Source of the DNA: Torreya grandis
Taxonomy: Eukaryota > Streptophyta > Pinopsida > Cupressales > Taxaceae
DNA: 64,000 nucleotides
Assembly (NCBI GenBank): GCA_037957365.1
Contig: JARHVA010001191.1
Coordinates: 445,001 to 509,000, forward strand
Reading direction: 5' to 3'
Under the pieces are notes generated by a model, which was given only the letters and a program-made list of their open reading frames with translations, had not been told where the DNA came from and made no database searches. Position 1 is the stretch's first letter. Every line of letters begins with the position of its first letter. A program made the translations under genes and the position numbers. This document shows positions 25,035 through 35,321 of the stretch, in pieces.

Positions 25035-25372
25035 TGTCAGAGTGGGCCACACTTAAGGATTAATAACTAGATAAAATCTAATACATGAAGATGAATCTAT
25101 ATGGAGAAGTGAAATAATGAACACACGAGAGGAATAAACTCCGCAATGTGTAAAATAATTTAAATGCAATAACATTCCTAGTTGGTTCCATATTAACTAA
25201 CCAAATAACTTTAGGAAAGTTCATTATATAGGTGGAAGATAGACATGTCCTCGCATCCTCATGAATGTAGGATATATTCCATAATGACATTTTTTAAACA
25301 CCTAAGTGACACATAAGTAAGCTAACTAAAATATGTATGTAAAACCATGTGATGGAAAAAATCCTAAACCAA
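25035..25372 (-). repeat. 3' LTR of element 3
   Basis: Shares long blocks with 27760-28100, such as GAAAGTTCATTATATAGGTG and CATCCTCATGAATGTA. It starts TGTCAGAG on the plus strand. The inner end at 25372 is set by comparison and by the neighbouring purine tract. Confidence 0.8.
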
Positions 25373-26119
25373 TGCCCCTCCTTAAAATTAGCTTAGATGG
25401 GTAGAAAAATTGGGTCCTAAAAATGAGGCCTAATGAGGTACCCAAGTATATAACAAATAAATAACTAATAAATACCCATAGAATATGTTGAAGATACCTA
25501 TAGCATATATTATAAAATGACCAAGGTTTGTGATGATATCCTTTACTTGAAGACTAAATAAACTCCATCTGCATCGAATAATGTTTATTCATTTTGCCAG
25601 AGGAGGAACATGATGTGTAATGAAAGTTTTCCCATTCCATAATGAAAGATGAAGGTAGCCAGTATGAATATCTATAAATAGTTTTAACCTAGTAGAAAAT
25701 GATATAACATTCATTGAAATAATTTCCATGGGAAGTGTGGACCATGGCTCAAAAACTATTAAATTATGAAGCACATGGATCCACATAATGAGTATCCATA
25801 GGAAGAGATGCGTCATCGATGTTCTCAATAAGTGTACTCTCACTATAAATAATAGATTCCTCCAAAGTGAAAATCTATGATGGATTTAAAAGAGAAACAT
25901 CCTATATAGGAATGAATTTAGAATATATAATATAATAGCTAAGGTCTGATAGAATCTTATCGCATAGTGGTGGCTTGATAAAAGGAAGAGCATTATGCAT
26001 CAGGAATGTGTCATCAAAAGAAATAAAACTTGGAAGAGAGAGTAAAATATTATTTATAGATACAATAGGAAGAGGAGGAGGAGTGATATATATCTTAGTA
26101 AAATCTTTTAAAAGAGTCT
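25373..26119 (-). other. 3' interior of element 3
   Basis: The gag frame can be followed weakly into this stretch on the minus strand (to about 25590) through several stops, but no zinc knuckle, integrase or RT motif is seen. Confidence 0.35.
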
Positions 26120-26384
26120 AAAGAGTGATCCAAATAGTGGAGATACACTCTGTGTGCTCCATATGGTGGTGTAGATACCATGAAATGTGCATCAATAAGT
26201 GACCATAGACATAGTCACAAGAGTTGACCCAATAATTATATTGATAAGGATCAGTGGGGATACAAATCTATCCATATAGAAATATAATAAGGTCATGTTC
26301 TATGAGAAACCATTTCATGTACATCTGCCATGAAGCATAGTTGGTATTTTCAAGAATAACCAATGGAGTAGAATCAACTATCCT
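26120..26384 (-). pseudogene. gag: Copia-type gag N-terminus of element 3
   Basis: The minus-strand frame starts MRIVDSTPLVILENTNYASW and continues MYMKWFLIEHDL, which fits the conserved Copia gag start (L-x-G/N-x-NY-x-x-W-x-x-x-M-x-x-x-L). The frame passes a TAG at 26268-26270, compatible with CAG to TAG, into CIPTDPYQYNYW and beyond. The protein would bind and pack element RNA. The stop, the missing downstream domains and the short interior show it is dead. Confidence 0.6.
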
Positions 26385-26501
26385 CATCTGATATCTCCTA
26401 ATTGGATATATATGAGTCGATGTGACCACATGTAACCATGCATGATATGTGATGAATGGTAGACTTGACCAAAAATGCATCCAAGTGAGTAATATATACA
26501 A

Positions 26502-27742
26502 TAGTCACCAAATTTCCCTTAATATTATATAGGTTGGCACTTTATATTTGATCGTGTATATAATCAACATGTATATAGAAGCAACATAATTAAAAAAGAG
26601 AAGAAGAAATGCAACCCCCTAAAACTATAGAGGATCAACTTTACAAGGCTCGAGAATAAAATAAATACATATATCTCAAAAAAATTATCACTTTAAAAAA
26701 ATATATACCTAAAAAGGATTTATATGTTAAAAATTATGTCAATTTGAAATTTTTAGAAAAAAATTCACCTTGAAAAATTTACATTTTGGGCTTACAAAAA
26801 GTTAATCCCCCTTGGGTTGGTTATGACCAAGGGCTAAATTTTCATGTGACAAGGGGATAAAGGTAAGGATGAGTGTTCTCCCTTTGATTGATTTGATTTA
26901 TGGGGGAGTGACATCACCCCAATAAAGCCTCCACTTTATACATGAATAGTGTTGTGCTTCACTCTATTAATTTGATGTCCACCAACAAGTCACACAGTCT
27001 AAGTAAAATGAACATACATGTGAATCATGAGTGTAGATTGATGTAATTACAACTATAGGTGTAGTAAGATGCAAGTATGGTGACATAGCCAAAAATTAGG
27101 TACAGTTCAATGTATTTGTATGTACATTAAAGTTACACATAATTTTAATTATAGGTGTAGTCAGACACAAGTACAATTAGGTATGGCATAATGTAGTTAT
27201 ATCTATAAGGATAATTTAATAGGTTATTTATAGGTGCAATATATTAGGGCACAAGTTGAAGGTTGTGTGAGAAAATACCAAGGAAAATAACCACTAAACA
27301 AAGATTGTAAAATCTATAAAAATGTTAAACCTACACGTAAAACCTCAAATCTAGAAAAAATGGTATGGCTTCCTCCAAAAGAAGCAAAAACTCAATAGGT
27401 TTTTAGAAAAACCTAGTAAAACCTAGAAATAATTTTGCTCTTCTACCACTAGATGGTATGGATATATGTGAAATATGAAAAAAAATACCTTCAAACCCTC
27501 CAAAATGGTAAAAGATGACCTGTTATTAAACTAGGTCGTGTTTACAACCAATCCTAGGGGTTTAGCACCTTCTAAATCTAACAGTGTTATCCATTTTTTG
27601 TTTAGAGACATAGATGGTATAAATATAAATGAATTTTATATAAACCCTACCAAACCCTTGAAAACTAAAATCAATTAAGAACATCAAGAAAGAGCTAGAG
27701 TGTAAGTGAGATCATAACAGAATCAATGGCATTCATCTACCA
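26502..27742 (-). other. 5' leader of element 3
   Basis: About 1.2 kb between the gag start and the PBS. Short repeats around GGTGTAGTAAG / GTGTAGTCAGAC with ACAAGTA lie near 27060 and 27160. No coding signal is seen. Confidence 0.4.
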
Positions 27743-27759
27743 TAACCACTTCGATACCA
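27743..27759 (-). other. tRNA-iMet-like primer binding site of element 3
   Basis: The minus strand reads TGGTATCGAAGTGG next to the LTR end ...CTCTGACA. Nine of the first twelve bases agree with the usual plant Copia PBS. Confidence 0.65.
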
Positions 27760-28100
27760 TGTCAGAGTAGATCACATTTGAGGACCAATAAATGGATAGG
27801 ATCAAATGCATGAAGGTGAATCTTTATGTAGTAGTGAAATCATGAACACATGAGAGGAATAAACCGCATAATGTGTAAAATCATTCAAATGCAATAACAT
27901 TCTTCGTTGGTTCTAGATTAATTAGACAAATAGCTTTATGAAAGTTCATTATATAGGTGGAAGATAGACATGTCCTCACATCCTCATGAATGTAAGATTA
28001 TATTCCCTAATGGCCTTTATTAAACACCTAAGTGACACTTAAGTAAATAAACTAGACTGTGTAGGTAAAACCACATGGTGGGAAAAAGCCTACATTAATA
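27760..28100 (-). repeat. 5' LTR of element 3
   Basis: Partner of 25035-25372. The outer end reads TATTAATGTAGG on the minus strand (TG to TA change) and is set by the ACTCA duplication at 28101-28105. Confidence 0.8.
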
Positions 28101-28105
28101 ACTCA

Positions 28106-29187
28106 CAATGATAAAATTAGGGTATTGAGTTCTTTGTGCCTTCATCTATTGAGCTTGTATCTGGTGTGGGATATTATGATCACTTTTAGAGACCATTGTG
28201 TGTCTAATTCCCCTTCAAATACCTAACTCTTTAACATTTAAAGACCAATGAAAATCAAATGGGGTAAAATGGTTCAATATTTAAGAGTTTGTTGAGTGCA
28301 ACTCCAAAACATATTTATGCATTGTAATTGTGAGAAGATTGATATGAGAGTGGATTGTACTCTTGTTGGCTTGTAAGAAGATCTGAGTAAGTGTTTCTTG
28401 GTGTATGTAACCCACATTAGGTGAACCATGTTAAATCGTGTCTTCTTGTTGTGTATTTTAATTTCTATTCTTTATGTATCTCTATTCATAGCTCTTGTTA
28501 TTGTGATTCTATGAAATTATTCTGCATTAATTTCTAATTTATTCCTAACATAGTTCTCCCATGTTATGGTTGTGTGTGAATTAATTATGCAATATGCTAG
28601 ATGATGGTGTAATAATGATGTGATCAAGTACCTTAACTATGAATTTTGACTTGGAATATATATTCAAACTTGAGATCTAGGATACTTGGGTTTTATACAA
28701 TCAAAATTGGGAGGAATAGGTGCTTTTCTCTTAATACGCACTTTTGATTCTAGTGATTTTTTATGTGGAAGCTTCCTATATGAAAAATGGTTTGAAATGT
28801 ATTTATATAGTCATAAGCTTGAAATTATTTCAAATGAGAGTCACTAGGGACATAGGCTAAGCTTTCCATAACTTTTTACTTTGAAAATTATTTTTTATTT
28901 GGAGGGAAGACAAGATAGGGGCCATGGGTTATAGTTCCCTAGGGTGTTGTAGTCCAATGGGTAAATTGATCACATTGAGTGTTAGGCAGGGCATAAAATA
29001 TGCCTAAGACTAATAGTAATAATGAGTACACTTGAAGGTCATTTATCAATGTATAAGAGTGAGTCTTCCATGTACAAAGTGTTTGAAAGTGATCAAAGGG
29101 GGCCCTAAGATGTGTCTATAACTAAGTGTGTAAAAGAATGGTCACAAGTGCACAATTTTAAGTTAAATGTTAATTTGTATGTCTAAA
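28106..29187 (-). repeat. 5' LTR of element 4, distal part
   Basis: It aligns with 8685-10306 from about 28121 and ends TGTCTAAA at 29187 where the other copy has TGTCTACA. It lacks ~800 bp present at 9131-9930 of the other LTR and carries an extra 261-bp block (28290-28550). The LTR continues left of element 3 (before 25030), but its inner border is unclear. Confidence 0.65.
28290..28550. mobile_element. Probable solo LTR (Copia-like) inside the element-4 LTR
   Basis: A 261-bp block running TGTTGAGTGC...TTCCTAACA is absent from the matching place in the 8680-10306 copy. Flanks GAGTT (28285-28289) and TAGTT (28551-28555) agree in four of five bases. The TG...CA ends and the short duplication fit an LTR left after unequal recombination. 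Confidence 0.5.
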
Positions 29188-29557
29188 CTTAAGAATATGT
29201 CTTTCTTCCTCTATACATATTTAAATATTATAAGGGTATGTTTTGAATCATGTTATTTTTTTTTTCAAATTATACATTACTTTAGTGGTCGACCTACCAC
29301 TAATTAGGTAGAGATTTTGTGTTTATTACCATTTTGTTTTTAATTTTTTATATATGTGTCAACGGGTTTCCAATCCATGTGAGTGGGAAGGTAAATGGTT
29401 TTAAACCATTTCTAAAGGAAATAAATCTAAGGGTGAGGATGTGTTAGCCCTTTAAATGAAATTTAAATCTAACACTAATAAAATAGGGGTGGATGAATGG
29501 AGAGAACATCATCATTGTGTTTTGGAGAATATTTTATTGTAAATAAAGGATCAAAAA
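29188..29557. other. Spacer before the H3 pseudogene
   Basis: AT-rich, with a T(11) run near 29258. I see no feature and no recognisable histone promoter. Confidence 0.4.
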
Positions 29558-29967
29558 ATGGCTCAAATGAAGCAAACAACAAGGAATTCCACTAGATCAA
29601 AGGCCCCTCGCAAGTAGTTGGTAGCAAAGGCTACTCATAAGTCTACCCCTATAACTAGAGGAATGAAGAGGCCTCATAATTTTAGGCCCAACACCATCAC
29701 CCTCAGGGATATCTATAAGAACTAGAATAACACTGAGCTACCACTAAGAAGTTTCACTTCTAATGCCTTATGAGAGATATAATGGAGGACTTCAATATCG
29801 ACTTGAAGTTCTAGAGCTCTATAATGGTTACATTACAAGAGGAATCAAAGGTGTGTTTGGTTAATTTATTCAAGGATAATAATATGTGTGCCATCCATGA
29901 CAAGTGGGTCACTACCATGTTGAAATATATCTAGCTCACTTGTTGCATCTATGGTGAAAGGGATTAA
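29558..29967 (+). pseudogene. Histone H3 pseudogene (H3.1-like, full length)
   Basis: The frame starts MAQMKQTTRNSTRSKAPRK and can be followed along the whole H3 length to a final TAA at 29965-29967. At 410 bp it is one base short of the usual 411 bp of a plant H3 coding sequence. Landmarks: KAPRK, KSTP, RPHNFRP (helix N), DFNIDLKF, LQEESKVCLVNLFKDNNMCA and IYGERD at the C-terminus. One 1-bp deletion lies near 29744 (at the Ile-Arg-Lys step). Five stops fall exactly at Gln19, 55, 68, 85 and 125. Phe41 and Ser87 are as in H3.1 rather than H3.3. Arg116 is Trp and Arg128/129 are Cys, all C-to-T. There is no intron and no poly(A) tail, so a processed or a direct-duplicate origin cannot be told apart. 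It would have encoded a nucleosome core protein and is certainly dead. Confidence 0.92.
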
Positions 29968-32900
29968 TTTGAATCTTCTCTTTCCTTCCTTTCCAACTAT
30001 ACCACCCATACTTCTAGGTTTTTTACTCCTTTAGATTATATTTTGATAAACATAGTGAATCCATAAGAAAAGAATCATTCTCCAAAGATTTAGGAGTTCT
30101 ATCTGAATCTCTTAACATACATTCATCCTGCTCATTTGATCTACTTTTGGAAACTAAAATTTTAGACTCTACTCAAGTTCTAAGAACTAGGTGGATGTCT
30201 TAATTTATTGCTAATAAAGGAATTGGCGGCCTACAAATAAATTTTGACAGTGGCCTTTACAAATTAAATGCTTTAGAAAGAGACTTGTCAATGATTATTT
30301 TGACTTTACATATTTTGTCTTCTTTGGTCCTCTTTTTGAAGAAGCTATACTTGTAGGCACTTTTTTATCTCCTTTTGAAGATATTCTTATGCTTGCATCT
30401 TCTTTAAATTCATCTTAATTTTTATCATGGTATTGATGTCACACACTCTTAAAAGGATGTTCATGATTTTTTATATTATATTTTGAAAATTGATTATCAT
30501 TTTTTCATTATTTATTGGGCTTTTCTTTAGAATAGTAGACAAATCATACTTAAAGAGATTAAAAATATCATATTCAACATATAATTTATTTAGTCCATGA
30601 CTATCTCCACCCTTTAGAGATGAAATGGAAGATACATTTACATATGCATGAGATTATATTTAAGAACACTAATAAACTCTTTTGATGTGATTTTTATTTT
30701 GAGTTTTTCCAGTGAAATTTCCAAAATTAAAATTATAGTGAACCATTTTAGACCCAATATCTTGTTGTCTTGTTCTAATGGAATTTCCTATATCTTTTGT
30801 ATAAATTTGAATTGGTGACTATTTTTTGAAATTATAGAGCATTTTATTTGGGAAAGAGTTATTTTTTGATAGTATTTACTTAGCATGTGATGAAGAAGAG
30901 GTATTTTCTCACTTTGCATTCCCTGATGGATGTGATGATCGTGTATCCCTTGATGGATGAGAAGCTCCAAAATAAAACATTAGGCTCCCATCTATAATAT
31001 TTTCTAAGTTCAAAAAGCTACATCAAAATTGAAGCCTTAGTTTATAAAAAATAGCCAAAGGCTAGATACAAGATGCCTATGACAATACCAAGCAAAACTA
31101 TCTTCTCAAAATAAAAATAGATGCCACACAAACTCGATAGTTACTTTATTTTTGTATAAAATAAAAGGCCCACAATTCTATTCAAGAACACACATTCCAT
31201 ATTTTGGGTATTTTGTAAAATAATAGTGGGCATGTATTATTACTTGTCGCCCCTACCTATCATCAGTAGAAGGTGGGCCTATTATTTTTTAGTATAAAGG
31301 AAATATTTTAAGGAGAAGTATGAGAAAGGATATTTTATGTACATGACAAAATAATATGCCTATATCTAAGGTGGACGAGGAGAATAAAGTTAATTTCCCC
31401 AAAAACATTGACTCTCATTTTTTTATGTTAACAATACTAGAAATAAATTATTTTTCGTAGCTAAGAAGACAATGACAATGCCAATGATAGTAAAATGTTT
31501 TGTTCATATCTCTATATCACAACACATTTTATATCTACAATGTAATCTTATGGATATATTTGATTCCATAATAATGGAATTATATCATAAACACTTTTTT
31601 ATGTTGATATGGATCTTGCATTTTATAATTGATGTCACTTCAATCTATCACTATCTTTTTGTTTGTATATTAGTATCTCATGGTTAGGTCTAACTCTATT
31701 AGGAAGTGGCTGATATAATGTATTTTATCATTTTTTATTTATAATATTTTAGTTTGGTTCAAAATCCTCTGAATTGATTATGATTTTTCCTATCCAAGAT
31801 ATCTATACATGTATTACAGGGTAGTAAAAGACAACAATAAAAAAATATTAGTTTTTAATTATTATTTTAATGTTTTCAATAATGTATACTTGCCCATACC
31901 CAAAGGTAAATAAAATAAAAACACCAATATTTTTTATTTATAACTCTATGTCCATTTTTATGTTGTATATTAATCATATAAAGGCCTTAAATTTTCCACG
32001 ATTTGAGCCTCAATTGTTGGAATGGGGACACATTTATATTAACAACACCACACACATGTTTCTAACTACTATTTGACTTGTATTATCTGGGTTGATGCAC
32101 AAAGTTGGGGGATAAAAAGTATAACATTCACCCAACTTTCATTTTTTTCAAAGGGTGTACACCTTTTTTTTTAACTTTTAGAGGATCCAACTTATACTCG
32201 AGCCTCAAGGGTTTACACCCTTTTCAAAGGGAATACACCCTTTTATTTTTTTAATTTCATTTTGTATGCATCTCAAACCCATTGCTCTTTAAAATTTATT
32301 TTCTCTCTTCACATTTATGTTATAGATTCACGTGCATGATTTGGGTTTGCATCCCACCAATGGAATTTGGCATTCAGGTTTCTATAGGTTAGGTATGTTT
32401 ATTTTTAGATTTTAATTTTACCATTTATATTTATATTTATTTATGAAATTAGGTTTTTAAGTTTAGTTTTTTATTAGATTCTCTTGCATTGCCTAAAAAA
32501 ATTTGTATTCCTATTTAAATCTAGATATACAAGTTCGACGGATCCATTGCATGAATAAAATGTTAAACAAAACCCTAAACAGTTTGATTTTACATAAGAA
32601 GAAGTTTAATTATATGAATAATATAATTTAAAACATCAACAATTATAAATAATCATTAATGTTTTGTATCACTCTTCAGCTGGTAGTGCACACATTTCAC
32701 TTGCCAATACAGTAAAGACCATTTTTAATAAAGTGGTAAATGTAACTTTGCAACTTGATGCAATGTTGCATCAAAGAAAGGCTAGGAAACAATTTTATTC
32801 TTACAAATCATCATATGAATATGTTAAGAAAAAAATTAAAAAATAAGTTGTGTGCACTTTGTTTGTTAGCTTGGAACCAACCAACCTCCACCAATGAATT

Positions 32901-34888
32901 ACAAACATATTAATATTGATTTATGTGTTCATGAGGAGATGAAAAATAAATTTTGGGATAGGTGGTGGATGATTTTTGATAAGCCTCCATGCAAAAATAA
33001 TGAGGTTATTTTATACTTTTTGATAAAATTATATTGTGATTTTGTGTTGAAATAAATTCCAAACTATTTAGACATAAAGGCCTCCTAAGATGGGGGAGGT
33101 GGGTCTTTATTTGATAGACCTTGTGCTAGGAGAGACCAAAACCATCATAACCAAGATTAGATAAATAGAAGGACAATATCACATACCTCTATTCCTAAAA
33201 AATTTCATTGTAACATACAGATGGACACCCTTGAGTTTGTTACGAGTCTGACACAAGTTATGATTGAGCATGGTATTCATAAATTCAAGACTTCTACTCA
33301 GCTTATAGGTGGTGCTAGTGGTAGTGGCACTAGTGGTGTTGGTGGTAGTGGTATTAGTGGTACTATTAATGGTAGTAGTGGTTTTTGTGGTGTTATTATA
33401 TATGTTAGTGTCCCTCCTCCTACTCATGTTACAATACATGTGCATCATTACATATCATGTGGTAAGAAGTATATGGGACCTCCTATTCTGGTGTGAAATA
33501 CATAGAGTACATTTATGGAGACTATCACACTAGAGTGTACACCACATGTATATGCTTCAGTAACACATGAAACTAGCATACCAAAGCATATACCACCTAT
33601 ATATGATTTAATAATGCATGACACTAGCATGCTAGACATTGCCAAATGTACTATGTTTACTGAATCCTATCAAGATATGTTAGCCTGTTGTGTAGAAGTT
33701 ATCAAATTCACCATCTATTTTTTATACATAGTTTTAATTCTAATTATATTTTGTTTAAGTTTGTAAAATAATATAAATTTTATTTTCTAGTATATGTTTA
33801 CTTAATTGCCTAATTTATTTTATTGAACTTATTATTTGTTGTTTGCATAGATGATTGGTGATATTTTGGGTAGCTCAACAAGCCTTGAATCTATTGTAGA
33901 GGACACAATTGGCACAAGTGTACTCTATACACAAGTTTGGAAACTCTTAAATTACATATTTACTCATGTATGTTTATCATCCTTTGAACAAAAAACTATG
34001 TTTTAAGATATATACTATAGTCATAGATTTTTATCATGTTCATTAGATTCACACATTATTCATTTATTGGTATTATATATGATGATGGATGCTATGGGCA
34101 CCCCTCATGGATAAGAATAAAGTTTTATTGATGTTGTGGCTACATTAGAGGATCCACTATCTTTGCAACAGGTCATGATTCAGGGACAAAGAATGGTGAG
34201 AAAACATAGTAAAATTATTTTTAGCTTTAAGCAATGATATTATATGTCATATTTACATAATTGTATGCACGTCTAGATCTAATGATATATGTATGCTCTA
34301 TAAGATTCCCATTTGTAGGTGTATATGTAGTATCATATGCATAAGCAACCATTTAGATGGAATACGTTAAGTGTAGAATCATTTTACAAAATTTTATTCT
34401 TGAAAAAATTATCATTTTCAATATACAATTTTAATGCATTAATTTTTATATTTCATATGTTGTGTAGACACAACAATTTTTAGAGGTTATCGATGAAATA
34501 AGGGATGAATCACATGTTGAGAGGAGAGTCTCTCCTCGTATTGAGGCATCTAACATCCCTAACTCTATGTCTATACCAACAAAGTGTAATCAATTTTGTA
34601 TGTCGATATGACCCACATTGTATGCCTATATGGTGCATTTTATCTATGTACATGTTATGGTCTACATTTTTTCTCGATATATGTATTATTTTTTATGTTT
34701 AATTATGGCATAAACCTTGCATATACAATATGATTCCTTTACCTATACGTATTTTCTATTTTTATAATTTAATGTTTAAACAAATTATTGGTTAATGATC
34801 ATTATTACTTCATATGGGGTTAAAAAATCCATGATATTCTCTAATTTAGTTTATTAATCATTATGTATATTTTACCTTTACATGTAAT
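29968..34888. other. Unclassified AT-rich region
   Basis: No gene can be supported. Short exon-like stretches (32335-32390, ending RLG before GTATGT; 32664-32846; 32875-33050) suggest decayed coding matter of unknown kind, but I could not join them into a family. T-rich stretches with TACACCCTTTT motifs occur at 32140-32260. Confidence 0.4.
33307..33395 (+). repeat. GGT/AGT trinucleotide-like repeat
   Basis: About 28 codons of a GGT-AGT-GGT-ACT-type repeat, which on the plus strand would encode Gly/Ser/Thr and on the minus strand Thr-rich peptide. It sits inside a 91-codon frame (33221-33496) with no recognisable domain. Both strands stay open because of the repeat, so openness is no evidence of coding. 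Confidence 0.6.
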
Positions 34889-35321
34889 ATTTACTATTTA
34901 CTTGTTTCATTTACATTTAATTACATATCAATTTATAATTGTGATGTAAGTGGACTTGGGATCAATTTCATAGATGTAAATATTATAAGTTGTACTTGAT
35001 CATAGTTGTTAGGAGATCTAGTGATGCAAGAGCAATTTACTATTTACTTATTTCATTTACATTTAATAACATATCAATTTGAAAATGTGATGTAATTACA
35101 CTTGTGATCAATTTTATGGATGTAAATATTATAAGTTGTACTTGATCATAGTTGTTAGGAGGTCTAGTGATGCAAGAGTGATTTACTATTTACTTATTTC
35201 ATTTACATTTAATTAAATATCAATTTGAAATTATGATGTAAGTGGATTTGTGATAAATTTTATGGATGTAAATATTATAATTTGTACTTGATCATAGTTG
35301 TTAGGAGGTCTAGTGATGATG
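34889..35321. repeat. Three-copy tandem repeat, unit 146 bp
   Basis: Units 34889-35034, 35035-35180 and 35181-35321 each start ATTTACTATTTACTT and end with a GTCTAGTGATG-type block, with few differences. The third copy is slightly short. No gene lies across it. Confidence 0.85.

Larger units (their letters stand above)
25035..28100 (-). mobile_element. Element 3: minus-strand Copia-type retrotransposon, gag only
   Basis: Direct repeats 25035-25372 and 27760-28100 are LTRs of about 340 bp. The flanks ACTCA (25030-25034) and ACTCA (28101-28105) form a perfect 5-bp target-site duplication. The minus strand has TGGTATCGAAGTGG directly after the LTR end (27759 downward), resembling the tRNA-iMet PBS TGGTATCAGAGC of Copia elements, and AAGGAGGGGC as polypurine tract beside 25372. 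The 2.4-kb interior contains a gag start only; pol is absent. Confidence 0.8.
8680..29187 (-). mobile_element. Element 4: old minus-strand Ty3-type LTR retrotransposon, host of nested insertions
   Basis: 8685-10306 matches 28121-29187 as a direct repeat, interrupted by later events. On the minus strand the left LTR begins TGTAGACACA at 10306, directly after the purine tract AAAAGGGGGATAAA, so the element runs on the minus strand. Its internal region survives as 10307-11182 and 21196 to somewhere before 25030. A retropepsin remnant (23100-23380) is the only recognisable domain. Element 1 interrupts the left LTR, element 2 the interior, and element 3 plus a probable solo LTR the right LTR. The left end of the element is beyond element 1, outside the window. 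Confidence 0.7.

Noticed and set aside
29558..29967. Centromeric H3 (CENH3) origin for the H3 pseudogene
   Set aside because: The N-terminal tail (KQT-RxST-KAPRK) and the length match ordinary H3, with Phe41 and Ser87 as in H3.1.
32330..33060. Possible host gene with exons (RLG before GTATGT; 32664-32846; 32875-33050)
   Set aside because: Pieces could not be joined in phase and match no family I know; kept only as a remark on the region.
33221..33496. Gly/Ser/Thr-rich 91-codon protein
   Set aside because: Openness is due to a GGT/AGT simple repeat; both strands are open and no domain is visible at either end.
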